A stretch of 64,000 nt of DNA from Hybos culiciformis (GCA_964007475.1 OZ023275.1:37443381-37507380); one strand, 5' to 3'. Counted from the first letter of the stretch, positions 36,696 through 52,500 are shown. Numbers and translations: made by a program. The notes: a model not told the origin generated them from the letters alone.

Positions 36696-39600
36696 ACCTA
36701 CAATATTTGTTTTGTTTTGTTTTTTGTATATAGATTGTATATAGTATTGTATATAATATTGTGATTTCCTAGCCTACTTTTTTAAAAATATTCGAAAATT
36801 TTTTTTTATTAGGTGTTAAAAATTTTTTTTAAATTTTTTAGTATCAATTTAGCTTAGTTAGGGGTAGGTGAGTAGAAAACCATTTTTTTTGATCAAAAGT
36901 AATTCTTTTGATTAAGTAATTCTTTATCATGGTAATTTTTGTAAATTTTATGTAGTTACCGACTTACTTAATTTGTTGAATAATTTACTTTTACCAATTA
37001 TTGTTAACTTATTTTACTATTATCATTCGGACAAACTATATCATCGAACAACTAATAACTTTAGACAAAACTATTTTTAAGAACTCATAAAATATTGTAA
37101 AGTACGTACAATTCTATAATTACCAAACATAATGAACATTTTAATTGTGACATATAGGATGCAATATCAAAATATTAATACCGTATTTACAATATTTAAA
37201 TTATACAAAGTTTTATAAATTATAAACAAATCTATATGGTTTTTGTTTTTATTTTCTCATATGCAGATAAAAATCAAATTCATAAACCAAAATCAATTTC
37301 ATTTACATAAAATTTAATTGAAAGATTTTAATTTTATTTTTTATTAAAATTTTTCTACACATAATGATTTCAACGAAAATTTCAATAGAATTTATTCTTA
37401 TTCAAAATGTCACCACGAGTTGCAATGAAAAATTTATTTATACGTAAAAAAATTAGTTATGATTATTATGAATGGAAATATTTTAAGGAAAAACTTATGC
37501 ATATTTATTTAATTTCGCATCATATTTTATGTAAATATACATAATATTAGAAAATAAAATAATTTGATAAGTCTGATGAATAGAATTTTCTAGAAATCGA
37601 ATATTATATTTATAGTATGAAAATGATATAAACATTAATTTTTGCTATTTCTTTTCTCTTAAATTGTATTAAATAGCAATAATTAATAAAAGAATGAAGG
37701 GTTTGGCCTCTGATCTGAATTAGGATCAAAATCATTATATTTGTATATGACATGCGACTAAATGGTAACGGTGTATGGAACAAACCTAAAAAAATATGTT
37801 AAGCCCTGGGTTCTGACCAACTTCAGTTGAGGTACTGTTCTATATCTTATTTTTTTTGTAATTTTACATAGAGCATATTATGATCTTCCGTCAAAAGTGA
37901 AATAGAATCTTCGATTTTTTTTTTTTTTTTTTGTTAATATTATTATTGATTATGGTGTGGTTTTTTGTAACAAATATATACTTACGATAAAAAGTTAATA
38001 GAAATATTCAACAATAATAAAGAAAAAACCTGAATTGCAAGCTGCTGATTTATTTTTGCACTACAAAAAAATAACACTATGGACATTGAGGTCATATCCA
38101 TTCAAATGTTGAAAAATTATATTTATCAATTTCATTATCTATCCAAGAAACAAAAAAATTTATTGTTTTCAAATTAAAAATAATAATAAAAAAAACTTGT
38201 ATTTCTATGTATTATGTATATATCTATGTAACAAAATATAAAATCATTACATATATTACAACAGGTAAGTTATACCCCATTATATATACAAAATATTGTA
38301 TAAACAAAATATTATTTTCTTATAAATTTACAGATTCTGTTCATACTATAGGTACCTACATATTTTTATAATTTCCACTGTTTATTTATTTACACACAAA
38401 AATAATGTTTATTATTCAAGTATATCGTGAGTATGAATCATTATTTAGAATTAGATGACGTTTGAAGTTTTTTCTATGTGAATGACCATTAAGTTTTTTT
38501 TTTTTTTTAATTTTTTTATGTTTTATGAAAATCAGTTAAATTGTATTATACAACATTACTTAAATATGTTTTTTGTACATATAATTTTCGAAATAAAAAA
38601 ATAAAAAATAAGAAAAAGAATAATTACTATAATAAATATCTATATTTCTTGTTTTGTTCAGTTCATTTGAGATTGAGATTATACCAAGTAGAATAGAAAA
38701 CGGTGTTTTATTTTTGATTTTTAATAAAAGATATACCTACTTGTAATTTCAAATCTTTGATTAATTTTGATCGTCCTGAAAAGTTTTGAAGAAAAATGTT
38801 TGCATTTAATATTAATTTTAAACTTTAAAGATTTAAGTTTAAACTTCAATGTAAAAAAAAAAATTATAATTGGGTATTGCAGGACGAATTTTAACTTCTG
38901 TTCCTAAACAAAATTATAAGTCCGCGCGAGTCCTTAATGGCTTCATCAAAGAAACATGAAATCAACATAGTATATTTCATAACATTATCATTAACTAATT
39001 GTAATACCAAGTTATAATTAAAACACAAAAAACCTTTTACCCAGATTTTTCTTCATTCACAAAATATTTTTAAGTAAGTTAAAAACATAAAAAAAAAAAC
39101 CATTAGTTTCCTAAGAAAAATTTCTTTATTATAAATTTTTTTTTCATCAAATTCTAGGAATTGATCACTATGTACTACTTTATATATAAAAAAAAAAGTT
39201 TTTTTTTTCTTCTTTTCACTAATAACTTTAGAAGAAATTTCTCAAAAAAATAAAATCATGAAAAAACTTATAAAACATAAATCAGTTGCGCTATAAGGAT
39301 GAGAACAAGTTTTTTGTTTTTTTTTTCAACTTCATTCTTTTATTATTTTCTGTTAATTTAACTTCTTTACTACAAAATTTTTTTTTATATACATACATAT
39401 TTATTTTGATTCTACTTTGAATGTAGTCTTAATGTTATATATTTATTTATTGTTATTTAAAAAAAACGCATATACATATGTACATGAGAATAATACATAA
39501 AACCATATTTAAAAATGAGAAAAAAAAAATGTATCTTCTTTTATTGTTGAAAAAAGATTTCAACAATGAAGACAAAATTCTTGAAATTCATGAATCATTA

Positions 39601-42600
39601 TAATCATCTGTTGAATAAAATAAGATTTTATATTTCATAAAATCTGTTTATGATCTATAAAAATTTAATGCAGTAAATTATTAGCTTTAATGTATAAATA
39701 ATAGGAAATTAATTATTAGTATAATATACTTATTTTAAATATTTAACTTTTAATTTCGGTTTACATTATATATTGTCGATGAAAATATTTTGTAGAATAC
39801 GTACTTAAGCTGTATTTAAGTACGTATTCTACACTTTCCGTTTATAATAGTAGTAGAAATTCAATCGTTATCATTTCACCACTTTGAAATTGGATAATCG
39901 ATTTCCATCTCGAAATTAAGATTGTTAGCCTACTTATTTTAAGATTTATCTTAATTTATACATGTTATTTTACATGTCTGTCTATATTTTTATATATAGA
40001 ATTTTAGAAATAAATTCAGTGTTAATTTAAGCTAAAAAAAAATTAATGATTCATTCTTTAATTGACTTACATAAATTTTAATTACAAAAAAAAACATTAC
40101 TTTGCTAAATTTTCTTAAATAAAAATAGCATAATAATTACTTAATAATCATCTTATTTAACAACAATATCAAGAATATAATTTAATGTTTTTCATAAAGT
40201 TACTAACTTTCTAAATTTCAAATTAAGATTTTTTGCAAAATTTATGTTAAAAGAGTGCAATTTTTTTTTTTATTAAATTTTAAATTAATTACAATCAATG
40301 AAATGTCGATTTCAGCTTGTGAATTCAGTAATATTGTGACCAGATAGAGAAGCCCCAAAAATTAAGAAAAACCTGAAAAAACATAAAAGAAAAATGTATT
40401 TAACAGATAATAAAAATGAGAGTATGTTAGACTAAATTGGACTTTAAAGTATATAATGCTAATATTTAATATAAATAGACTTGTATGGACTAAATAAATA
40501 CAAGAAACAACTTTAATGGAACCATAATATTCAATGCTAGTAAAAGAGTAAAATTAGTGCGGAAAAAAAAGAATAATATACAATGTTTATCAACCTAGTG
40601 GTAATTTTTGTAAAATTGGTTTATGATGGTGACAAAATTATTGAAGTGTAATATCTAATAGTAGTGTAATTTACCACCCCTATAAGTATTATTTTCATTT
40701 CAATGTAAATTAAAATCATCTGCTCTTTGAAATATATTTTTTTTTTTTAATATAATGTTTAACAATAAAAATATATTCTGCATCTATTCAACAAAATTCA
40801 TGGCCTTTAAACTAATTTCCGTCTTTTTATTCTTCAAAAAAAAAGAAAAAACATCATCTTATTACATTGAATGTCGTGAGATTTTATATAAAAAAAAAAA
40901 CAAAAAAATACACGAAAATTGTGAAGAAGAAAACCTAGAAATGCATTTTGACGGCAATAAATTTTACATCACAAATAACAATTATGATATAAAAAAAGAA
41001 GAAAAAAAGAAGAAAAAAAGAATTATGTATAATATTACAAGCAAAAATTTAGTAAAAATCTACTTTATTGGTTCTTTATTTATATTTCTTTTTTTTCTAT
41101 ATTGGTTTTATAATGCACCATTCACATTTTTTTTTTTTTTACTTTTAAAATACTATATCTTTTTATCAATAATAAAAAAAAATTTCCCCATTTTATTTTT
41201 GTTGGTTTTGTTTGTTAAAGTATAAAAATTTTGGATTCATCCCTATAGTGTTCTTATAGCTATATATATATTTTGTATATAAATATATGGAAATTCAATA
41301 TGTGCTTTTGAAAAATAAAGTAAAAAGTCAATATTCATTGTTGAAAATTGTAAAATTGATTCCGTAAAAAAATTTATCTGAAAAAAAAAAAGAAGTTTAT
41401 TATTGATGTTAGAATGGGTTGAAAAAAAAATATTTAAGATAGAAAAGTTTCAGCTTGTATTATCGGTGACTTTCGTTCAAAGTTTAAATAATACTATGTT
41501 AGGAAACTATAATTTTTTAGAATTTTGTTAACAGGTATTTGTCAAGAAATTTAATTAATTCCAAACATTAACGAATTAATCTAAATTTTACAAAAAAATA
41601 CACATTATTATTTCATATTCATTCATTATCTTAGGAGGATTTCCAGTTCCTTAAAAAGATACACCAGTAATAGTCAGTTCAAATTCAAAGTACGATTTTC
41701 ATAATCATAGTCTGAATACAAAAAAAAAAATACTACAAATATCAATACTAAATAATTTTGAATGAATTTATGACATTTTTTTATTAATTTAATATACATT
41801 TTAATATACAAAATCAATATATTCTTTATCAATCAAGCGAAATAAGCTTACACCTTGTTTTTTTCCCGTGATACAATAAAAATGAAAAAAAAAAATTAAT
41901 TAAATATAATATTAATAAAAATAATAAAAAATATCATACAATTTTGAATCATACGAGCTTTTATTTTGCCGCAATACATAAATCATTATAAATCGTAATA
42001 ATACATAAGTCCTGATAAAATGAAAACATAAAGATATTAGTGGAATATATACAATATTCTTAACAGGTTTTTTGAATGGCTTATTATAGAGATGATGGCT
42101 TAAATTAAAAAAAAAAAAATAAAATTTTAACATTTTTCCTTTTTTTTTTTTTTGCATTACGAATGCACCTGCTCATCCGGTATTTATATAGCAAATTTTT
42201 TTTATTTCTTATTTTAATTTATTTATTTAAGTTTTTTTTTTTTTATTATTTTTCTTTCAATAAATCGTTAAAAAAAATAATAATAATAAACAAAAACAAA
42301 AAATAACGAAAAAAAAAAGAAATGTATAATGCGTATTAATCTCAATAAAAATAAATAAAAATAAACATTCAACAGATACATGTATAATGTATAATGTACA
42401 TACAACATAACTACTCCATAGAATATGAGAATATATATCCGTATATATTATTAAACATAACTTTATTGAATTGTTATAATAACAATAGTTGTATAGTATT
42501 TATGTATATAAAATTTGAATAAAAAGCTTTTCATTCATAAAATTTTTTTTTTATTTGTTATGAAGAAAATTATCCTTAATTTTATGAATAATAATAATAA

Positions 42601-42882
42601 AATTATAATTTCATTATGATTATAATGATTACAAAATATGATTATATCATTATTTAGTAATTAAAATAAAGATTTTTTAATTTATAAAATCAAAATTTGT
42701 TTTACACAATTTATAAAGTATACGGTACATATATTTACTTTATGTATTTATGTATATTTTTACATATTTCAAAAACAAATTTCCTTTTGGCTATTTTTGA
42801 TAATTAAATTTCTATTAAGAGTGTTGAAATTTTATAATTATAATAACAATCATCATATTTCCACAATATTCAATAATAGATT
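36696..42882. other. Gene-free AT-rich region
   Basis: No supported gene. The longest open frame (40755-41225, plus) encodes mostly Lys and Phe runs from poly-A and poly-T tracts and looks like chance. One notable structure, a perfect hairpin at 39792-39832, is listed separately. Confidence 0.55.
39792..39832. repeat. Perfect 17-bp-arm hairpin
   Basis: GTAGAATACGTACTTAA (39792-39808) is followed by a 7-nt loop (GCTGTAT) and the exact reverse complement (39816-39832). The arms hold the palindrome TACGTA. The arms are shorter than a usual miRNA precursor. It may be the remains of a palindromic element. Confidence 0.85.
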
Positions 42883-43104
42883 ACAGGGTTTTTTTGTGGA
42901 GGAACGCCGTGGAACTCAGTTGCTTACAATTTTGCAGAACTATAAACTTAGAAAAGAAGTACCTATCATGAAATTTCAAAATTAATTTTCTCGATAAGTA
43001 TCGAGATAGCAGCTGTCAATTTTGCAGTAGGTACTACGAACTCAGAAAAAAGGACCTAGAAAAATGTTGAGTTCCGCATCTTTTTTTTTTCAAAAAAGGC
43101 ACTA
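42883..43104. mobile_element. Possible degenerate inverted-repeat element
   Basis: The left end (CAGGGTTTTTTTGTGG, then GGAACGCCGTGGAACTCAG) has an inverted counterpart at the right (GTTGAGTTCCGC, then CAAAAAAGGCACTA), with matching T-rich and GGAACTCA blocks. The ends resemble hAT elements, but they have diverged and no target duplication is visible. Confidence 0.4.
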
Positions 43105-46100
43105 TACATATACTACTATAGCACTGTTAAAATTTAGTTAATTTAGTTATGTAGAGATACGCACGCACTATAATTCTTTCGACGAGTAATAAAGCATGGA
43201 ATATAAATTTTTACAGTCTTAATTTTCATGGGTCGAAATTAAATATGTAATGTAGCTTTATCGCTGAAGAAATTTTTTTTATGTAATTTGAATTTTTTGC
43301 CCTCCTGAAATAATTAAAAAATTTTGAGAAATATCCTTTTTTAATAACTGCATAGCAAGTCATATAAATTAAATTTTAGTTCATGTGTGTTATTTGTTCG
43401 TACAAAACCATATCGTTTTAAATTTAACAAAAAAAAAGTAATTTTAACGATTAACTACTAAGTACATACATACAAGAACGGTTAAGGTTAAAAGATATTA
43501 AATTTACATGCAAAAAATAGTAAAAATTGAATTCATAATCCAGAGGGAAAATATGAATGAGAAAATCTAAAATATTTAAAAGCACATATGAAGTTAAATA
43601 TTAAACTAAAAAGTAACCAAAACCATTTGAAAAAAAAAAAAAAAACCTCAATCTAAAAAATCTAATTTTCCACTAAACTAAATTTTTATTTTTATAAATA
43701 CAAAATTTCGTTAATATCTTCAGTGAAATATAGTTTTTCCCTATTAGAAATTCAAGCAAAAACATAATTTTGTTAATTTGTATTTTATTTGGAGCACAAA
43801 TTTATGGCCCAATTCTTATAAAAAAATTTTCTTTTTAGAAAATTATTTTTTTTAACAAGTTTTTTTATATGATTAAAATTTTAATTAAGTTTACTAATTG
43901 TTTTTTTTTTTTTTTTCATTTTATTTTCTTCTACTCTAAAACTTTAATGGAAAAATTAAAGATATCAACAAAAATGAAAAACAATTAAAAAATAATAATC
44001 TATGTTTTCAAAAAATATTCAACTTTTATTTATCAACAAAAACTTTTTGTTACGTGCCTTATGACAAAATCAATATACAAAAAATACAAAAAAAAACCAA
44101 TCCAGACAAAATGTAATTATTGGAAAACATAAAATTTTATAATTTTATAAAAAGTAATTTTTCAATTATTTCAAGGAAATTTAGTTTTTATCGAAATTTA
44201 TGTAGGTATACATTTATATAATATACGTATAAAACATATAAACATGCATGCATCATGGTAACTAGGTATATTTAAATTATTTTTATTATTGCAATCAGAA
44301 ATTTTAATTATAAAGTTAAAATTGCATAAGTTGCTTTCACAACTCTGTTGTTGACTACAGCTGCTGCTGCTGCTGTTGTTGTTGCTGCTGACCGTGATAT
44401 GCTCTATGATTTTTTAATACCAAATAAAAAAAACTTTTATGGAAATATAAAACGAAACTTATTCGCATCAATAAATTTTTCTATTTTCTTTTTTTTTTAT
44501 TTTGTTTTTTGTTTATTTTATTTAAAACACTTTAAGCTATATATTGTACAGTGTACAACAGACACTTATGTACGTAGATATTTATATTTTTTTTTATATA
44601 CATAGGAATTAACGTTATAGATATTTTTGTTTATTTCAAAAATTAATTGAGGAAATCTTGCATAAGTTGTTTTTTTTTTTTAAATTATTATTGAATTTAA
44701 AAAAAAAAAAGAAAAGTTTTTTTTATTATTTTTTGGAAAGTAACATTATTATAAGAAGATTTACATTTAAATTGAATGAAAATGTTATACGAATGTAAAA
44801 GCTGTATATTGACGATTTTCAAATGGGGCTAATTAGGCCTGTAAGATATGAAATTTAAATAGAAAAATATTTAAATATAAAATTTTCTGTATTCAATTTT
44901 ATTTATTTATTTGTTTTTTTTTTTTAATATTTTAAGATATTTATGTTGAAAAAAATGTATGTCTGTACGTTAGGCTGGAACCAATAACAATTAAGCAATC
45001 AGTAATATTTTTGTTTATTCAGATTAAAAATAAAACGATAATAAAGAATTTTTTTTTTTTTTTCAAGATAAGACTATTATTATTAAATTTTGATAATATC
45101 TGTTTGTTAATAATTAATAAAAAAGAAAACAATTATGCACTTGATTTTAAAACAAGTTTTTGGAACATTTTTGTATTCAAATATACGTTGCGCTATTCAA
45201 TTACTTCGAGCATAAATAAGTCCGGCTTGAAAAGTAAATTCAACTGTCCTAATCTAATTTTAAGATATTTTTTTATTTTTAACAGATTCTTATACAGAAT
45301 GTATACATTCTGTTCATTTCATACATTTATTATAACTTTCTATCTGAATGGTAAGAGTTTTCATGAACCGTATATTTTCGCTTTATTTTTTTTTTTATAG
45401 TTTTTATTCAAAGAACCTGAATTTAAGGTTACCGTTTAATTTATTTTTTTTTATCAAAGTACATATAAATTAAAATTTATATGTGTTTGGAAAAATTTGT
45501 AATTGTAATGTTTTCGCGGTAACACATCTGCCTTTAAGAAAATTTTCTTTCGTTTTTGTACAAAATATTTATTTTCATGTGCCATTATTCTTCTCTGTTT
45601 TTCTTTTTTTTTTTTTTTGCATTCTGTTGAAAATTTATTATTTTATTGCCTTCAGCAACATAAAACGTAATAAATTTATGTTTTCAATATGCAATTTTAT
45701 TTTCGTATATACATATACAGACATAATGTATTATACACATAACATATTTTACTTATTATGTACAATTGTACATATGTTTATTTATTTGTAAAAAATAACT
45801 GAACATACGAAACATGCATGTTGTTAATGAGAAGAAAAAAAATACTTATATGTAAAATTGTAAATTATGATTCATTGCATGTTTACCAAACAAAAATAGG
45901 TTTTTTTTTTCAACGTTTTTTCTTATTTATTAACTAACTATTTATCAAAGAAATGTCAAACAAAATTTATTTTAATAAAAATATTTGACACAATTTAATT
46001 CACAATTTAAATTCATTAATATTATTGTACAATAAAATTGACAGCTAATTTAATAAAAAAAATTATTTTTCCTAATGAAAGCCGAGAATAATATTATGTA

Positions 46101-46320
46101 AAGGTCTCTGTATATGTATACAACCATTTTTCATATGCAATTGCCCTGATTTTCCAATTTTTTATGAGTAAAATTATTGTTTGCCATAAAAGGTGAACAG
46201 TTTAATATTTTAATAAAATGTTGAATTTCTCCTTTTTTCTCGTTTGGTGTAACTCTTTTATTTATTGCCCTCAATCGATGATATGCCAGCTTTCATTATA
46301 TTTTTTTCGTTATTAAATCT
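43105..46320. other. AT-rich region upstream of the Rho-family gene
   Basis: No coding exon is supported. It may hold non-coding first exons or regulatory DNA of the GTPase gene downstream. A CTG/GTT triplet run at 44359-44390 is the only compositional landmark. The open frame at 45011-45400 has no recognisable motif. Confidence 0.45.
44359..44390. repeat. GCT/GTT trinucleotide repeat
   Basis: Five CTG units, then GTT units, then CTG units. On the plus strand one frame is Ala/Val-rich and open (44348-44605); on the minus strand the CAG/CAA frame gives a Gln run that soon meets a stop, and another frame gives Ser/Asn. It could be an untranslated-exon microsatellite. Coding status is unknown. 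Confidence 0.6.
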
Positions 46321-46518
46321 TATAAAAGTTTTGCAATCTTTCCAACGTATAAGCCATTTTGCCTCAAATCAGTTACTTCTAAGACTATAATTCAACATAT
46401 TTTTCGAATTAAATTTACATAATTACAAATTTATTATTAACAAAAAAAATTTTTTTTCATTTTCCAGAAATTTGAAAATTTTTACAACACACTGATTTAA
46501 AACAAAAAAACAGCATAA
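46321..46518 (+). promoter_or_regulatory. Candidate promoter or 3' splice site ahead of the Rho-family start codon
   Basis: Two readings are possible. TATAAAAG at 46321-46328, TATAAG at 46348-46353 and an arthropod Inr-like TCAGTT at 46369-46374 could form a core promoter, though the spacing is only moderate. Alternatively the T-tract ending TTTTCCAG at 46467 is a strong splice acceptor, which would make the ATG exon internal with an untranslated exon further upstream. Confidence 0.35.
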
Positions 46519-49500
46519 ATGACGATTAAAATAGCATCATACTTAACAATGCCATCTTCATCGATATCCCGTGATCATCCCTTCAATCAATCCCAACGTC
46601 CATTATTAGCTGAACGTAAACCACAATTTTTATTGAAAAAGAATGGGCAAAAATTTAATGTTTCTAATTCATCGTCATCTGATGAAAATACAAAATTACA
46701 TGGTTTTAATGATTTTGATGATGTTATGTCAAAACAATATCGCAATTTAAATACACATAATATTGGTTATCCGTATGGTAGTCCACCATCACCAACCATT
46801 ATAAATTCAAAAGATTTTAGATTTTCTGATGATAGCAATGATATTAAAATAACAATAAAACCGTATCCACCGTCAGCAGTTGACGAAGATAATTATTATT
46901 CTAATGTGGATGAATATTATAATTGTAATTCAAAAACAGGAATTGGTAGTTTAGGAAATAATAATAATAACAATAATATACAACAATTATTAACTAATAA
47001 AAAACTTAATTATGATTGGATAATGAATAAAAATCAATTTCAATCGACCGATAATAATTCTACATCGGGCCCTTTTATATTTGGAATACATTCTGAGACT
47101 ACATCGTACACTAATGTGGCAACAACAAATAGAATAATCGAATCATCATCAGAATCAAAATCTGCAGCTGTGATAAATCCAAAAATAATTAATGTTAAAA
47201 AAATGAAAATGAATAAAAATAAAACACAAGTTAGTATCTAAATCATTATTATAACTTTAATTATATCTATCTAGATAAATTTTTGAATTTCATATTAAAA
47301 CTAAATTCTTTCAATATGATTAATTTCACTTATTGAAAGTATATATTTTCCATTTTTTTTTACTTCTCCGAAAGTATATAAATAAAATCTCAGGATATCA
47401 GCTTAGATAGTGATTATTATTAAGATGGTTCGTCTTACTGTACAATCTTTTTTAGATATATTTATCTTAAATTCGAAGTCTTACATTTATTGATTTATGA
47501 ATCAGAATTGTTTTCTCTCTCTATAGCTTGGCATTATTTGCACGCCTTGAGCTTATGTTGAAAATTTATTCATAAATTCGTATTTTGGTAAATTATATTT
47601 TATATTCCAGATCGGTGACTTCATAATAATGAAAACGTAAATATTTACGTTTATTTACTATGCAAATGTTATATGACATTAAATGGTTTATTATAAAAAT
47701 ATTTTTTATTTCAATATTTATCACGCTAATAATAAATAATTATATTTTTGACTTTCTGATTAATTCATTCTTTTTTATTTAAAGGATATATGTTTTTTAT
47801 TTATTTTTTAATTAAAGTTGATTTACCTCCCATAGTTAATTTATTATTGAATTCTAAAATTAATTATAGATATTTATTTGAGAAAAAAAAAATAAAATTT
47901 GAGCTTAGAAATAATAATAAACTTCAATTGATCGATGCCATTATTTTATTGTATCTTACTATTGCATAAAAAAAGTTAAGGAAATCAAACGCTTTTTGTG
48001 TATGTTATTATTATAGAGAAAAAAAGACCTTTTGTTCCGAAATAATTTATACTAATGGATTCTACATAATTTCAAGCTAAAAGCTCATAGAATATGATGT
48101 TAAGCAACTTTTTAATTTTTAGAGTGACTACGACGACTGAACCGTAACTCGTAACCATTTGAAGTCTATATAAATTTCCTATATAATGTCTAGATAATTT
48201 TTACAAAAATCTCTCAAGAATATTTAAAAAAAATTAGTTTTAAATCAAACCAAAATGTTATTGAACTTCTTGAGCATTGTGGAATTAATTTAAATGTTTT
48301 TTTTTTCTAAATATTTACATACATTTAACATTAGATAAAATTATTGAACTTTAATGAATTGAATGAACTTCCTAATTGTGTGTTCAGCGGCAAATAAAAA
48401 CATGAAATGAAAAATTCAATCAAAGATACATAAATATACATATTGTATTTAATGAAAATATAAAAAAAAAACCCTTTTTTATTATGCGTATATTTGATTA
48501 AGAAATTAATAAAACATTATAGAGAATCGAAAAATAAAAATCGTTTTCATTTAATTAATTTGTTATTCTTTGCATTTTCATCACATTGAATATACATAAT
48601 ATCTGAATAAAATTATTTTAATTCACTATATGACATTTTGTATAATATACAGTTTTTTAAAGTGGTTTTTCTTCTTCTATTCTATTCTATTAACATTTTC
48701 ATATATAAAAAGGTCCCATAGTCATAAAATATTTTCCTGCTGAGAATAATTAGCTTGAGAAAAGTTTCAACAAAAAAAAAATTAAATTCATATATATGTA
48801 TGTATATAAAAAAAAAAGATATGTTTTGTATATTTAGAATTTATAGCTAAGATATAAAAAACATAACACAGAAAATATTTTTTTGTTTGTAACTTAGGAG
48901 ACGGGAAGAATAAATATATTATATTTAGGAATTTAACTGAATTAAATTTTCAACATTTACTAATTAAAGATTATAAACTGCGAAAATTTGGCATAAGATT
49001 TAAGGTATATATATTTAATGAAAATTTTAATGACTTGGATTTAAAATTAAATACAAAAGTATTTTCCATAGAAATTGATGCTATAAATATAAAATATAGG
49101 TTTATATAAGAACATTAGTATATACGTGGTATTAGGTTGTTATGCTAGTAGCTCCAAAAATGTAATTTTTGACATAAGCTCAAGAGAATTTGAGAAACTT
49201 CATGTTTTTTAGTTACTATACAGAATATTAAAGCAACAAATCGACAAAATGTGAATACATTTTTTCGAAGATTTATAGATTCATTGAAATTTTAAATTCC
49301 TTTAGAGCAGTTCCAAGGTGAATTTTCATGCCACTGAAGCTTATTCATCTGTAACAGATAATTCAAAAGTCGATGCAAATAGATTTTTCCGTATAGAAAA
49401 CTAACATCTAGAGTAGTGATATCATAATAACTCTTGTAAACGTCGAGTCGATGAGTTTATTCTAATTAAAAGATAAAATAATGAACTGAATACCAAATTG

Positions 49501-52500
49501 ACAATTTTTTGCATGCAAATTATATAAATTTTTTTACGTAATATGTCATATACGCATATATTTTAATACATCTTATTCTTGAGTACTTAACATATCCTAT
49601 ATATTAGAAAAAAAAATAATAATAATAATATTAATAAATTTTTCCTACATATTTTATATAAAAAACCAAAAAAATAAAAACAGTACACAGATTATATTCA
49701 AATAACCGCATAAAATTTACATTAAAAAAAAAATATATAAACTAAAAAAAAAAATAAAATAAAAAATCTACATAAGTATGTTGTACAGATTCATGTTATT
49801 TTTGCATTAAATTTATTTTCAAAAGAAATAAAATAAAAAATTCTATATAAAATTCTATAAAATCTGTCTAGAGAGGTTTTATACTCTTATCTTTAAGAAT
49901 ATGAATTTTCCAGCCATGTGAAAATATTATATAATTAATTAGGTTATAATTTTAATTGGAAGGAAAATATTTTTAATATTATGTGTACATATATTTTTAT
50001 AGACGAATAATGCTTGAGGTACATAAATGTATATTTATATTCGCATAAAAATAAATATATAAATAGATTTATATGTTGTTTATATATATATATACATACT
50101 AATGTTTATTTATTATGTTTGTATGTATTTTATATTCAAATTAATGTATCTTTTAATTGATGCTTTAAGGAATATATTCATTAAAAAAAATTGTTTTTTT
50201 TTAAGCAATCATTTTTTTATAGAACTACAAAAAAACTTTTATATTTTTGTTTACAACCACAAAATGTTTGACAATTTGTGTATCTACTGCTATAATAAAG
50301 TTATAAAAAAAATATTTATTTTTATCCAAAATTAACAAACTTAACTCTTTTTTCATTCTGGTTTTTTTATATTTATTTTTACGAAATACTTTACCGTGGT
50401 CAAGTTTATTTTTAAGGTGCGCTTAATGTAAATTCTAATAAGTTTTGCAAATTAAATTCGCGCGCATACAAGTTTTGGTTTTCTTTTGATTTTTCAAAAT
50501 TTATTTATTTTATTTACATTTCATTAAATTCCATCATGCAATAGATAAATTTGTTTTATGTGACATTTAAGTAAAATATTTTTACAGTAAATAAATTTTA
50601 TTTTTTTTTGTTCAATGAAAGAACTCTTCTTTTTATTATGCTATGAACTTATTTTAAAAATGAATCTCTAAAATTTAAAGTAAAAAAATTTATGTTACGT
50701 TTATATACGTATTATGTATATTATGTACATTATTGACCATATCAACCAATTCAGGAACTGGAAATAATTAAGAATAATATGGTTTTAAAATATGCATAGA
50801 AATCATAATATACAATGAAAAGAAAGTCATTACCATTAAAAATAAATTTTATTATACATTTATATCATCATTTATTGAATAACTAAAATTTTTGTCGTCC
50901 TGTGTTATCCTTATAATATGCACATAAATTTTTATTATTTGTATAATATTTTCGTCAAGAATTTTCATATCTCATGGGTATTTTAATTAATTAAATTTGT
51001 ACTACTCCTATTTCTATATATATATGCAAATACATTATGTATATGTTTGGTTAAATAATGTATGTATTTAATTTATGTTAACTTAATTTCTGAGGTAAAC
51101 TTGTTGTTTTTATATATCTACTTATAACATATTAATCTTTTACGTCTTAATTTCTATATATTTATATTTATCATAAATTGCCATTTAATTATTATTTTGA
51201 GTATTTCTTAAATTTGTTATTTTTAGTAAACTTATTAACATATCACAATTATACAAAATATTTGTAGATATTTTAAAGATAAATAAAAAAAAATACTTCA
51301 TTTATTATTATTTGATAATACTATATAGTTGAGTAAGGTAAAATTATATCTTCTTTTGCATATTGTAATTGAATTAAATATAAATGCAAAACATAAGGTA
51401 CTCTTTAATTTTAATAAACAATATTTCAAGTTATTATTGGATGATATAAGTAAACATATTTGGTATTAATTGATACTTTGTTTACTAATTAATTTTTGGA
51501 TCATTTCAAGTTCGTCATTGATTTCTAAAATTCTCATAATGTGATATCTGAGTTAAGTTCTCTGTCAATTTGGCATGTTTTACTTAAGTTCTTTTGTTTG
51601 TAAACTATATAAGAGTTTGTTTTTGATTCTTCGTTTTCGAATTCACTTTGCTCATTACTAAAATAAAATATCAGCTTATAACCAAATTTCATTTTCATAA
51701 TGCTGTAAAAAAAAATTTCTGCTTAAGATTTTTATTATAAAAACTTATCTTAATAAAAACCATTTCAACTCTTTTTTTTTTTATTATTACTTAAATCCCA
51801 ATTTGATTCTATAAACCCCTGCACGGTATTTAATCTTATTCCAGATGTTTTTTTTTTATTATTATTATTTGAACAATATTTTCTTGTCCACATCGAAGAA
51901 TTACTCAATAATAAGTTTCTATTTTGAAGTTATTATAAAATCCAATATTATTTTTATTAAAAATAAAAAGTATAAAACTCCTTTAGAACAAGAAAGATTT
52001 AATATCTAAATGAAAATAATAATAAGTAGGAAAGTTTTAAAGAATTTAATAAGTTTTTCGTAATAAAATAAACAATTAATTGTTTGTTTTGTGATGGCTA
52101 ATTATTTTTATGATAATTAAAATTTATGTTAAAGTCTAACATAATGTTAACAAGTTTTCAATATGACACATTAATCTTGTCATTATATTATGAAGGTTTT
52201 CGTGGGCTTCAAAAAATGAATGCGGAGCATGAACCTTTGAACGATTAATCATACGAAAGGAAATTTCATTGAAAGTTTTTGTTGGCATTTTTACACACTT
52301 AATAATTTTATTTCAAGTTTATAACAGGGTTCACAATATACCTATATTAATTTACATAAATTTTAAATTTATAAAATCACCACACATGACTTTTACAACA
52401 AATTTAAGTTATGAAAATGCCATCCTTATATGTATTTTTTCTTTTATATATTTTTTTCTTCTTTTGTAATTTACCATAAGGTCGGATAAAAATCTTATAT

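Noticed and set aside
40755..41225. 156-residue open frame on the plus strand
   Set aside because: Composed mainly of Lys, Phe, Leu, Ile and Asn coded by poly-A and poly-T runs, with no motif. Frames of this size are expected by chance in DNA this poor in G and C.
44348..44605. Ala/Val-rich plus-strand frame
   Set aside because: The open frame is produced by the CTG/GTT microsatellite, and the rest is AT-derived Phe/Tyr sequence.
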